NCBI GenBank assembly: GCA_026122225.1
Contig: JANEZZ010001905.1
Location: forward strand, 2,294,001 to 2,358,000
DNA from: Heloderma charlesbogerti
Taxonomy: Eukaryota > Chordata > Lepidosauria > Squamata > Helodermatidae
Direction of reading: 5' to 3'
Length of the DNA stretch: 64,000 bases
Under the pieces are notes generated by a model. The model had not been told where the DNA came from, did no database searches, and saw only the letters and a program-made list of their open reading frames with translations. Position 1 is the stretch's first letter. Each line of letters begins with the position of its first letter. A program made the translations under genes and the position numbers. Shown here piece after piece: positions 54,628-64,000 of the stretch.

Positions 54628-55645
54628 TGTTGTTCAGTCATTAAGTCATGTCCGACTCTTCGTGACCCCATGGACCATAGCACGCCAGGCCTTCCTGTCC
54701 TCCGCTCTCTCCCGGAGCGTGCTCAAGTCCATATTCATTGCATCCGTGATGCTATCTAGCCATCTCATCCTCTGCTGTCCCGTTCTCCTTTTGCCTTTAA
54801 TCTTTCCCAGCATCAGGGTCTTTTCCAGGGAGCTTTCTCTTCGCATTAGGTGGCCAAAATATTTGAGTTTCAGTATCTGTCCTTCCAATGAGCACTCAGG
54901 GTTGATTTCCTTTAGGATTGACTGATCTGACCTCCTTGCAGTCCAGGAGACGCGGAAGAGTCTTCTCCAGCACCACAATTAGAAAGCATCCATTCTTCGG
55001 CGCTCAGCCTTCCTTATAGTCCAGCTCTCACAGCCACATATTACTACTGGAAAAACCATAGCTTTGATTATATGAACGTTTGTCGGCAAGGTGATGTCTC
55101 TGCTTCCTACTATGCTGTCTCGGTTTGCCATAGCTTTCCTCCCAAGGAGCAAGCATCTTTTAATTTCATGGCTACAGTCACCGTCTGCGGTGATCTTGGA
55201 GCCCAAGAAAGTAAAATCTGTCACTGCTGCCATTTCTTCCCCTTCTATGTGCCAGGAAGTGATGGGGCCAGATGCCATGATCTTCGTTTTTTTAATGTTT
55301 GAGTTTCAAACCAGCTTTTGCACACTCCACTTTCACCCTCAACAACAGGCTCTTTAGATCCTCTTCGCTTTCTGCCATTGGGGTGGTATCGTCTGCGTAT
55401 CTGAGGTTGTTGATAATTCTCCTGGCAATCTTAATTCCGACCTGTGATTCATCCAACCCGGTGTTTCTCATGATGTACTCTGCATATCAGTTAAATAAGC
55501 AGGGCAACAATATGCAGCCTTGTCGTACTCCTTTCCCAATTTTGAACCAATCGGTTGTTCCATGTCCGGTTCTTACTGTTGCTTCTTGACCCTCGTACCG
55601 GATTCTCAGGAGACAGGTAAGGTGGCCTGGTACTCCCATCTCTTT
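54628..55645 (-). mobile_element. BovB (RTE) LINE nested in hAT-like element
   Basis: Minus-strand, 5'-truncated after RT motif A. Pieces: 55669-55487 (TDWFKIGKGVRQGCIL), 55278-54979 (GPITSWHIEGEEMAAV) and 54978-54646 (SLEKTLMLGKIKGKRR). There are frameshifts near 55300 and a stop near 54980. The 3' end on plus begins with a short GTT run at 54628. No duplication of the target was found. Confidence 0.92.
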
Positions 55646-55834
55646 ATAGCTTAAATCTCTTCCTGGCAATAACTCAACCTTAGCAGAGGCATTTCAGCCT
55701 TTTCAAACAGGGGAAACAAACCATGCAAAAGCCAGGAAACCAGCAAACGAGCAGTCGGGGAAAGGAGAAGGAGGCGCAGCCATCTGGTGAAACCTGGTGG
55801 AGCGGATTTGGCCCAGGAGCTTAAGGTTCAACAC
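55646..55834. mobile_element. hAT-like element, right part
   Basis: It carries 'gagcggatttggcccaggag' and ends 'aaggttcaacacccttgg', the complement of the left end at 54482. The element was one unit of about 335 bp before BovB landed in it. Confidence 0.7.
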
Positions 55835-55941
55835 CCTTGGTATAAATGGTAGCTTGCTTAAAATAAATACTATAAAACAAAACAATCCATTATAAACTGG
55901 ACTAAAATTTATCCTAGAACATTTTATTTTTAAGTGTCTTA

Positions 55942-56390
55942 GGGCGCAATCCTGTGGCCGCTAGACAGCATCTAGATGGCCACAGGATTTGGGGGTTTGG
56001 GGGCACTGAGGTGGGGCCGGTGCTCCGAGCTGGGTTCCCAGGAATCCAACTCCCCACCCCCTCTCCCAACACCTCGTAGGAGGTGCAGTTTGTCCCTGGC
56101 TCTACGCTCCAAAAAGCAGTGCGGAGCGGGGAGAAAGGGGGTGTTCCTGCGGGTGGGGAGAGGAGGGGATGGTGGAGGCGCCATTATGACACTTCCTTTG
56201 CCCCACCCAGCCTCCCCCGCCCCCTGCTGAGGCGCCCTGGTTGGACAGCCAAAAGCGGCCATCTAGCCACAAATGCAGGGTGGCCAGAGCGCAAAGGAGA
56301 AGATTGCCTCTCCGCTCCGTCCACCCTGCATTGGATAGTCCGCCGCCTCTGAGTTCAGACGTGGCCAACTATACCAATATGCTTGCGCCC
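55942..56390. mobile_element. Harbinger-like element flanked by TTA
   Basis: 449 bp flanked by TTA on both sides (55939-55941 and 56391-56393) with inverted ends GGGCGCAA and TTGCGCCC. The sub-terminal sequence is partly palindromic ('gcatctagatgg' and 'ggccatctagcc'), and the interior is GC-rich. A 3-bp TTA duplication fits PIF/Harbinger. Related to 21488-21868. No transposase. Confidence 0.7.
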
Positions 56391-57261
56391 TTAGATACTT
56401 AAGATACTTAAGGATTGTGCACAAAGTACATGTGTTCAAAATCAATCAGCGTGACCCAGTTTTTCCACAATCAACACACACACACACACACACTTGTTTA
56501 TCACAGGGAAGCCCATCAGTTTAAAGGTCTGTGCACTTTTCACAACTGACGGTGTCTGTATTTTGCCATTTCAATGCTGGGGTGGGTGGGTGGGCAGGGG
56601 GGTTGCACCCAAGTCCATAGTGTAATGTATGAATCAGCTCTTAGCTCTACTTCACCTGCTGCGCAAGCTTGATGGACTCAGCCAAGCCCATCCTGCTGAG
56701 CTCTAAATCTACCACACAGGGGCACTGTTCGCACCTTTACCGACAGCACTTCCCTGCCACGTGCCCTGGGAGAAAGGAAGCCATGTTCTCTGCCCCATGG
56801 AGTTTGCACAGCTATAGCCAACGTATCAGAGAAACACACCAGCATTGTCTGGAGAGGTTCAGATTTAATAGGGACTATCATAGGTCTGGATTAGCAGGAA
56901 AGCCTTAGAGTGTCTTTGATACAGTCACCAGGTTGCATCTGACTCCCGCCCCATGCCTTCACCTGAAGTTAACACGATGTAATTATGACACAACATGCAA
57001 AACAAGGGATTAAGAAACAGATGGATCTAGGCCAGCAGAGACCTGTGAGCACCTCTTTATGATGCATGCGAGGAAAGAATGAAGACCCTGGATAATTCTC
57101 TGAAGAAGCAGCCCCTGCAAACACAGAGTCCACCTACGGCATCTCCGTTTTAAGTCATCGGATACATTCCTTCTCCTCCTGTGTGTGTAGCTAAAATTTA
57201 CAAGAGTCACACAGATGCAGGCAGTTATTTAACAATCTATTAATGAACACTAATGAACCAA
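56391..57261. other. Low-copy sequence, no gene seen
   Basis: A (CA)n run lies at 56467-56492 and a GGGTGGG-rich stretch near 56580. No exon signals found. Confidence 0.45.
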
Positions 57262-57630
57262 GTCCTGGGAGGAACGGTGGAATGAGCTGGATACAGTTAA
57301 CCCGGAGAAGAGAAAATTACAGCAAGACACAACAGCAGACCATCTATCGGAAGGGCTGTCTTGCAAGAAGACACAGCGGACTTGTTCTTGAGGGCAGGAT
57401 TGGAAACAGCGGATGGAAGCAGTTTTTGGCTGAACAGCAACAGTGGAGGAGGCAACTTCAGAAGGCGGTGGGATCTCCTTTGCTGGAGGATTTAAGCAGT
57501 CTGGACAGCCATCTGACAGGAAAGGCAAAGCTACAGCCTGCAGTGCAGAGCCTTCATTGAGCAGGGTTGGACTAGATGATCTCCAAGATCCCTTCCAACT
57601 CTAACCTTCTGCGATTCTAGGATTCTGTGG
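57262..57630 (+). mobile_element. CR1 LINE 3' end
   Basis: 'aggcggtgggatctcctttg', 'ggacagccatctgacagg', 'gttggactagatgatctcc' and 'cttccaactctaacc' give the CR1 3' end in order, finishing with 'ttctaggattctgtgg'. The upstream 90 bp are diverged. Confidence 0.8.
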
Positions 57631-58184
57631 TTTTAACTCCTGTAATGTTCTTGCTAAGAGCTGGCTAATGTCCAAGGTGTGCAAAGCCTTACACACCTTC
57701 ACACAGCATCACCTAGTCAAGCCAATATCTGCAGGTAAGTGGAGTGGGCAGGTGCTCTTCATCCCCCAGAGCACCAACCAGCTTTCTGCACATCTGTCAC
57801 TCCTCACTCAAAGCTCTGGTCAGCTACTGCACTCTCTTCCCCACCCATTCAAAAGCATGGGTTGAGCGTCTGGCTCATGCGCAAGAGTTGAGTGCTCCAA
57901 CTCCCTGCTCCCCTCCTACAATCATATTCCCACAACCTTGCTTGGGATATTTATCTTCAACAAGCAAATAAGCAGTGTTTTGTTCCACAATCATAAAGTC
58001 ACCGGTACTTGAAGGTTCCCTATTTCAGTGTTACAGCCACCGTCTAGAAGCCACTTAAAGTACTCCACACAGTGGCTGATACGGCATGGTATGCTGTTCA
58101 TGCACAGTGGCAATGCTTGGGAAGATCTCAGAAGCCAAAATGAGGACAAAAGAGAGTAGGTCTTCAGAGGCCTACGTGACGCTC
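57631..58184. other. Low-copy sequence, no gene seen
   Basis: No repeats or exons recognised. Confidence 0.4.
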
Positions 58185-58325
58185 CCACTAGGGAGCCTAA
58201 AGCAAGCCCCTTCTCTCAACCTCAGCCTTCTATTTGCAATATGGAAACACCAGTGGCCTACCTCACAGGGTTGTTGTGAGAATTTCTACATAACAATGGA
58301 AGTGAACTACTGTAAGCATTTAGGG
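58185..58325 (+). mobile_element. MIR-like SINE core
   Basis: 'caagccccttctctcaacct', 'tttgcaatatggaaa' and 'cctacctcacagggttgttg' follow the order of the MIR core and 3' part. The plus orientation is taken from that order. Alternatively this is a decayed Sauria-type SINE middle, which shares the last phrase. Confidence 0.5.
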
Positions 58326-58361
58326 AATGTACTATACACAATGTTATGTCTTTAGGTGTTT

Positions 58362-58565
58362 TATTTATTTATGTATTACATTTATATTCCTCCTTTTTTC
58401 CACTTGCAAGGAACCCAAGGCGCTTACACGGTCCTCCTCCTCCTCTCCATTTTATCCTCACAACACCCCTGTGAGGTAGGTTAGGCTGAGAGTCAGTGCC
58501 TGGCCCAAAGTCACTCAGTAAGCTTCATGGCTCTCCCGAGTCCCAGTCCAACACTCCCGCTATGC
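58362..58565 (-). mobile_element. Sauria/ACA-type SINE
   Basis: Reversed copy: (TTTA)n, 'catttatattcctcc', 'ggaacccaaggcgcttacac', 'tgaggtaggttaggctgaga' and, at the head, 'gagtcccagtccaacact'. Nearly complete. Confidence 0.85.
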
Positions 58566-60336
58566 AAGATAAGCTGCTATCTTTGATTTGCTTAATGTAT
58601 ATATGTTAAAACAGGAAGCACAAATGAGTTTTCTTCTCATTGCAGAATTTGGATGCCCTGGAAGAGGATTCTGATATTATTTCTGAGCACACAGCACTTG
58701 CTTATGTCATCCACCCACCTCTTTTGCATGGTTTACTCTGCCAAATTCAAGTGGCTTTGGTGGGGACCTTTGCACCCAAGGGGAAAAAATGAGAGTGGGC
58801 AGCAGACTGAAGGAGAAGGACGACAAAAATAGGGCTGGAGAGATCAGCATTCTGGAGAAGGGCTGAAGAGTTCCATTAAGGCAAAACCTGAACTAGGGAA
58901 ACCACATGGCAGAGGCCTAACCAGCATTTCTAGCCAGTTGTTTGTTGCCAAGGAAAAGCCCTGGCCCAGAAATCAAGACCTGGTGACCCATTCAGTGCCC
59001 AGGTCACATCTGGTCAATCAGGAGTTGCCACGTATCATGGGAGGAGCCAAAGTTCAGTGGCAGAGCGCACGCTTTGCATGCAGAAGGTCTCTGTTCTGTC
59101 CTCAGCACCTCCAATTTAAAAGAACCCAGGTAGCAGGCTGGGGAAGGATGCTCTGTGTGAGACCCTGCAGAGTTGCTACCTGGAATAAGGCAGCTTCCGA
59201 TGTACCACCATGACATCAATGTCTGTTGCCCCAGCAGAGTGTTTTGAAAGCTCTGTCTCGTTACAGAAGCCTTCAAATGCCTTTCTCTCTTTCTCTCTTG
59301 TAGCCCTCCCTTCTAATCTTGCCATCTCGCACTTTGAAGCTGATTGCCACACAGGTGCCCTTCTGTGTTTTCAACTCTCTCCGACCAGTTTGACGTCAGA
59401 GCCTTGCTTCTCCTAGCACAGCCAGTGCTCGCCTTCCCTTGGGTGTGCAAAGATGCTTATCGGGGCACCTCCTGAGATCACCATCCAGCTCCTTTTTGTG
59501 TCCTCCGTCCTTTTAATGTTTTCTCCCATAAAGCATCCCCATGGAGTCATTCTCCATGGAAAATCACATCTATGTCTTTCTGTTTAGGGAGGTGCCCAGG
59601 CATCCTAGGTGTGGTCTGCTATGCTGTGTCCTAAGATCTTCCCAACAGGAATGCTTAGGGCCAGTCATCACAGGCAGAAGGATCTGGTGGATGGCCCGTA
59701 GCTCAGTGGGAGGGCACATGCTGTGTATGCAGAAGCCCCTCCCCCCCCGTTAAAATAGGACTGGGTAGCAAGTGATGTATACTACCACTCTAGATTTGAA
59801 AATGGGGGTCAAAATCACTTATCCAGATCCCTGCATGCCTAATGGCACATTCAGCTACCATTTTGGCAACCTGGTCCATCAGTTCATTGCCTTCAGTTGC
59901 AACACTGGTTTGTTCTTTTTCTGTTGGCCAGGTTGAAGACCTACCCTGGCAACTGATGTCCCGCTCAAACCTCCCTTGGGCTTCTGAGATTTTCACCCTG
60001 CATATGTTTTCAAGCCTGCCTTCACGAGGGCTAGAAACACAAATGGAAAAAATAGGGCCAAGATGTCCATAACGCTGGACTACGTTTCACAGGGTGTGAG
60101 CACGGACCACACACATTCCTTCTGCCAGCCTGCTCTGCATGAGAGCATTCCAGCTCAGCACCAAGACACCCCAAGGATCTCTGCTCCAGTACTATTCTAA
60201 GATGAGGGCAAAGACCCAACCATACGCTTGTCAGACATGATCTAGAACTAGCAGCTCTGGCCAAAGGAAGGACTTCAACGGAGTCGAGTCCAACAAATCT
60301 GGGTCAATCCACACACTGGCAAAACATTTGTTCCAA
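58566..60336. other. Low-copy sequence with two tRNA-Ala-like SINEs
   Basis: Plus-strand SINEs lie at 59046-59204 ('gtggcagagcgcacgctttg', then 'ggaataaggcagcttccgat') and 59689-59790 ('gtagctcagtgggagggcac'). The rest shows no gene or nameable repeat. Confidence 0.5.
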
Positions 60337-61000
60337 AGACATTCATTCATTCATTCATTCATTCATTTCATGTCTATACTGCCCAATAGCCAAAGCTCTC
60401 TGGGCAGTTCACAAAAATTAAAACCAAAGAGCAGAGAATAAAACAATATAAAATATACAAAACATTAAAACCACAGTATAACAATACAACCAGGATAAAA
60501 CCAGGATAAAACCTAGCAACGATGCAAGGATTTAAAATACAGATTTAAAACAGCAAAGCTAAAAGTGTATAAAGCTAAACTGCTAAGATGCCTGGGAAAA
60601 TAAAAAGGTCTTCCTGGCGCTGGAAAGAATACAACGTAGGTGCCAGGTGAACCTCACTAGGGAGCTCATTCCACAACCGGGGTGCCACAGCAGAAAAGGC
60701 CCTCCTCCTAGTACCCACCTGCCTCACTTCCTTTGGCACAGGCTCACGTAGAAGGGCCACTGAGGATGATCTTAAGGTCCTGGCAGGCACATATGAGAGG
60801 AGGCGATCCTTCAGGTAACCTGGCCCCAAGCCGTTAAGGGCTTTGAATGTTAATACCAGCACCCCCAAACTACGAACGTGATCCGTTAGGGGGAGTGCAG
60901 CCCCCTCCAGAAGAGGTTGAATATCAGCTAGCCGGGCAGACGAACCACCCACTAACAGTACAAGGACAAGGGATGAAGGAAGCACAAGGCATCTCACCAA
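60337..61000 (-). mobile_element. L2-like LINE with internal deletion
   Basis: The minus-strand frame 61000-60575 (141 codons) encodes a GSSARLADIQPLLEG and DHVRSLGVL segment (L2 RT, late palm/thumb). It then jumps straight to FKALNGLGPGYL and AFSAVAPRLWNELPSE, the C-terminal end. The usual stretch between them, including the VQNAAARL region, is absent while the frame stays open. The 3' UTR follows with the reversed 'gcccaatagccaaagctctc' and an (ATTC)n tail at 60340-60366. Likely an internally deleted derivative. Confidence 0.75.
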
Positions 61001-61228
61001 GCACCATCCCTGTCATGTGCCATGGCCATACCAATTGGGTGATTTGTTGGAGTCAACTGTCGCGTGTGCGTCACGGTTCTCCAGCTATCAGGCCTGGCTT
61101 AGACCCCCTCCCTGGTCCAGAAAAAGAACGAGGACTCGGGGCCAAGCTGACATAATGGCTGCTCGACCTGCTCAGTGTCAGCAACAGGAACGGGGAAAAG
61201 AGGAGGCACCGCACAGAGGCAGATCCCC

Positions 61229-61443
61229 CAAGTTCAATTCCATTTATATCCCACCTTTTTTTTCCTCTCGCAAGGAGCTTCCATGATCTTCTGCCTCTCC
61301 ATTTTATCCTCAAAACAACCCTGTGAGGTAGATGAGACTGAGAGTCAGTGACTGGCCCAGTGAGCTTCATGGCCGAGTGGAGAACAGAACCCGGACCTCC
61401 CGACTCCCAGTCCGGCACTCTAACCACTACACCAGAGTGGCTC
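61229..61443 (-). mobile_element. Sauria/ACA-type SINE
   Basis: Reversed copy from 'ccatttatatcccacctttt' to 'ggcactctaaccactacacc'. The B box is seen as 'gaacccggacc' on plus. Nearly complete; the A/T tail is lacking. Confidence 0.87.
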
Positions 61444-61447
61444 CCCA

Positions 61448-61725
61448 AGGCTATCAATGGCTACTAGACATGATGCCTGTATGCTGCCTCTGGTATTAGA
61501 GGCAGCATGACTCTGTATACCACATGCTGGTAACACCAGTGGGAGAGCGCTAGCTAGCTAGCTAGCTATTTATTTATTTATTCATTCCATTCCATTCCAT
61601 TCCATTTCTATACCATCCAATAGCCGAAGCTCTCTGTGCTGTGGCTCATACACCCAGTTTTGGCCACTGTGGGAACAGAATGCTGGATCAGAGAGGCCTT
61701 TGGCCTGATCCAGCAGGGCTCTTAA
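61448..61725 (+). mobile_element. CR1 LINE 3' end, split by L2-like tail
   Basis: The CR1 3' UTR ('aaggctatcaatggctacta' to 'agtgggagagcgct') is interrupted at about 61549. It continues at about 61640 ('ttttggccactgtgggaaca', 'ctgatccagcagggctctt'). The interruption is a (GCTA)n and (TTTA/TTCCA)n tract with a reversed L2-like 3' end (61565-61640). Confidence 0.75.
61549..61612. repeat. Compound (GCTA)(TTTA)(TTCCA) microsatellite
   Basis: A four-unit GCTA run is followed by TTTA units and TTCCA units, at the 3' tail of a minus-strand L2-like fragment. Confidence 0.85.
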
Positions 61726-62591
61726 GTTTTTAAGTTATTATCTCCAGTGAAGAGGAAGTCAGGTTGAGAGCAGGGCTATGAAGAGCTCCTCTCTTGCTGT
61801 GGCCCTAGGAACAGCCACTGCCAGCAGGAGGTGGACCCACAGCCTAGACCATATCACCATCGGAGGAGGCAAAAGTAAGAGGTAGGGAGAGAGAGCGGGG
61901 CACAAGGAAGATTCAGGCCTCTGTCCAAGACACTCACATTCTAGGGTTCATTTTGGAGATGTACCAGCACCATCCAAAACTGTATTGTCCTATCTTCTAT
62001 CTGGGATACACATACACATAAACACACACACACACACACACACTGCAGATATGTGAGGTTGAACTCCTTGGCCATGCTAAACTTGTCTTCTGAAAGGGGA
62101 GGCATCCACCTCACCATCAAAATCCTGGGGAACATACCACCCCATTTGTAAGCTCACATCCACAAGATCAAGGGTAGATATTCAGTATTTAAAGCCAGGA
62201 GATGCAAAGGACACTTCCCAAAATGCAGGTCAGATGAAGAGGGGTTAGCAACCGAGTGACCCTCAGGCCAAACCTGGTCTACACACTCACTCCACCATGG
62301 CTCCTCCAGTTGGCCAACCGACAGGTGGAGGAAAACAGCCTGGGGGGAGCAATAGGGTGAACCTGCAGGCTAAGAGGCCCCTGGCAAAGGCAGTTGCTGG
62401 CCAGGGCACTAAATGGCCAGGTGGGACGGGCACTGCAAATTCAGATTGTAACCCACTCCATCCCTGAAAGTTCAGAGCATGCAATAACATTTCAAAGGTC
62501 AAAACCTTCCTAACACCAAAACACACACACACATGCACACGCGTGCGCGCGCACACACACACACACATGCGCGCACCCATTTAACTAAAGT
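61726..62591. other. Low-copy sequence with CA-type microsatellites
   Basis: (CA)n at 62018-62042 and an AC/GC compound run at 62519-62577. No gene recognised. Confidence 0.5.
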
Positions 62592-62603
62592 ACTAAAACA
62601 AAT

Positions 62604-62653
62604 GGTCCATGGGGTCACAAAGAGTCGGACACGACTGAACAACAACAACAACA
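62604..62653 (+). mobile_element. Minimal 50-bp BovB insertion with 12-bp TSD
   Basis: Only the last 50 bp of BovB (from 'ggtccatggggtcacaaaga' to the (AAC)n tail) lie between perfect copies of ACTAAAACAAAT (62592-62603 and 62654-62665). This is an extreme 5' truncation of a genuine target-primed insertion. Confidence 0.92.
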
Positions 62654-62665
62654 ACTAAAACAAAT

Positions 62666-63352
62666 TAAAGGAGACGATCACTGATTAACCCTGGGCATTG
62701 AAAGCAAGCCCTGACTAGGAAGTTGTAAACTGTTTCTGGAAGAACACACACACACACACACCTTTCAATTTGGGAAACTTGTCGATCTAGTTGTAATTGG
62801 GAAGCCTGGTAAATAGAGTTCACCTTAAATAACTGACCGTCTTTCATGTGTTCTGCTATTTCCTTTACTAAGCTGGTTTCAAAACAGATGTTGTGGTCTC
62901 GGACAAAAACAGAGGGGCACGCGAGCACCCCACTTCTGAGCAGTGAGACATTTCAGGGGTTCCAGCACTGACTCAGAGTTTGGTTTCCTTTGACTGGAAA
63001 CTTCTGGCACTGCTCTTATAGGTATCTTTGCATTTATATACAGACGGCGCATACGACACGCCTCCACAGTATTAGCACGATAATAGCTTCCTGTTCTCCA
63101 TCAGACTTTTATGGGAACCCACCGTGCCATAGGATTTCCTGCAGAAAGCAAAGTCAGCTCTCTGCCTGTATTGCTGACCCATTTCCAGCACAGACTGACA
63201 TCCTGCCACACACAGACCTCACTCACCCCCCCACCCCGCCTCTTGTCTAGTGGAGGAAGAAAGATGAGTCATCCTCACCCATCTCCTATGCCTCTTTGGG
63301 CCATCCCAGCTCTCATTGAAATGCATCACAGAATGCCATTGGCAATCAACTC
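62666..63352. other. Low-copy sequence, no gene seen
   Basis: (CA)n at 62744-62761. No nameable repeat or exon. Confidence 0.4.
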
Positions 63353-64000
63353 TTTGTTGTTGTTGTTCAGTCGTTCAGTCGTGTCCGACTCTTCGTGACC
63401 CCATGGACCATAGCACGCCAGGCCTTCCTGTCCTGCGCTCTCTCCCGGAGTGTGCTCAAGTTCATATTCATTGCATTCGTGATGCTATCTAGCCATCTCA
63501 TCCTCTGCCGTCCTCTTCTCCTTTTGCCTTCAGTCTTTCCCAGCATCAGGGTCTTTTCCAGGGAGTTTTCTCTTCGCATTACGTGGCCAAAATATTGGAG
63601 CTTCAGCTTCATTATCTGTCCTTCCAATGAGCACTCAGGGTTGATTTCCTTTAGGATGGACTGATTTGACCTCCTTGCAGTCCAGGGGACTCGTAAGAGT
63701 CTTCTCCAGCACCACAGTTCGAAAGCATCAATTCTTCGGCGCTCAGCCTTCCTTATAGTCCAGCTCTCACAGCCATACATTACTACTGGGAAAACCATAG
63801 CTTTGATTAGACGGACCTTTGTCGGCAAGGTGATGTCTCTGCTTCTTACTATGCTGTCTAGGTTGGCCATAGCTTTCCTCCCAAGGAGCAAGCGTCTTTT
63901 AATTTCATGGCTACAGTCACCGTCTGCGGTGATCTTGGAGCCCAAGAAAGTAAAATCTGTCACTGCTTCCATTTCTTCCCCTTCTATATGCCAGGAAGTG
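63353..64000 (-). mobile_element. BovB (RTE) LINE, cut by window edge
   Basis: A minus-strand 3' part beginning with (GTT)n at about 63357. The frame 63972-63367 is open for 201 codons without stops, from MEAVTDFTFLGSKITADGDC to the C-terminal RAMVHGVTKSRTRLND. It is the longest unbroken BovB C-terminus here. The upstream RT lies outside the window, so its state is unknown. Confidence 0.95.

Noticed and set aside
1..64000. LTR retrotransposon or endogenous retrovirus
   Set aside because: I saw no paired LTRs, primer-binding site, or gag/pol/env motifs of the LTR type; all reverse-transcriptase remnants are of BovB, CR1 or L2 type.

Overview
The window looks like 64 kb of nuclear DNA from a squamate reptile (lizard or snake). 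The evidence is the repeat content: several BovB (RTE-clade) LINE copies ending in an (AAC)n tail, many CR1 3' ends, L2-like fragments, tRNA-derived SINEs of the Sauria/ACA type, tRNA-Ala-like SINEs, 5S rRNA-derived SINEs, and many short hAT-like and Harbinger-like non-autonomous DNA elements. There are no bacterial operons, CRISPR arrays or rRNA operons. I recognise no complete host gene, so the stretch is intergenic or a set of long introns. All long reading frames belong to decayed retrotransposons. Family assignments come from reading the sequence, not from a database search. || Layout. 1-10 kb: a long CR1 3' piece (minus strand), a tRNA-Ala-like SINE, a hAT-like element, a low-copy block with a TATA-like promoter near 6.1 kb, two 5S-derived SINEs with different tails and a second hAT-like element. 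10-12.8 kb: a minus-strand BovB split by a GC-rich foldback element. 13-25 kb: CR1 ends, palindromic MITEs, a 5'-truncated BovB with an 11-bp target-site duplication (16.66-18.37 kb), a hAT-like element of about 840 bp and a Harbinger-like element. 25-36 kb: mostly low-copy sequence with CR1 and L2 pieces and two weak exon candidates. 36-44 kb: SINEs, a BovB 3' end, an exon-like segment near 40 kb and a hAT-like element with an internal tandem repeat. 44.9-49.5 kb: two large foldback elements, the second inside a long CR1. 49.7-52.9 kb: an essentially full-length BovB with a 12-bp target-site duplication. 53-64 kb: a hAT-like element carrying a nested BovB, a TTA-flanked Harbinger-like element, CR1, SINE and L2 pieces, a 50-bp BovB insertion with a perfect 12-bp duplication, and a BovB cut by the window edge. 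|| Working together. The RTE machinery of BovB explains the BovB insertions. The SINEs probably borrowed LINE machinery through their 3' tails. The most unusual content is a foldback family with three copies (11.2, 44.9 and 48.1 kb). It is built of GC-rich arms and nested perfect palindromes, and all six arms carry an outward-facing consensus 5' splice site. This could let the elements donate first exons to neighbouring sequence.
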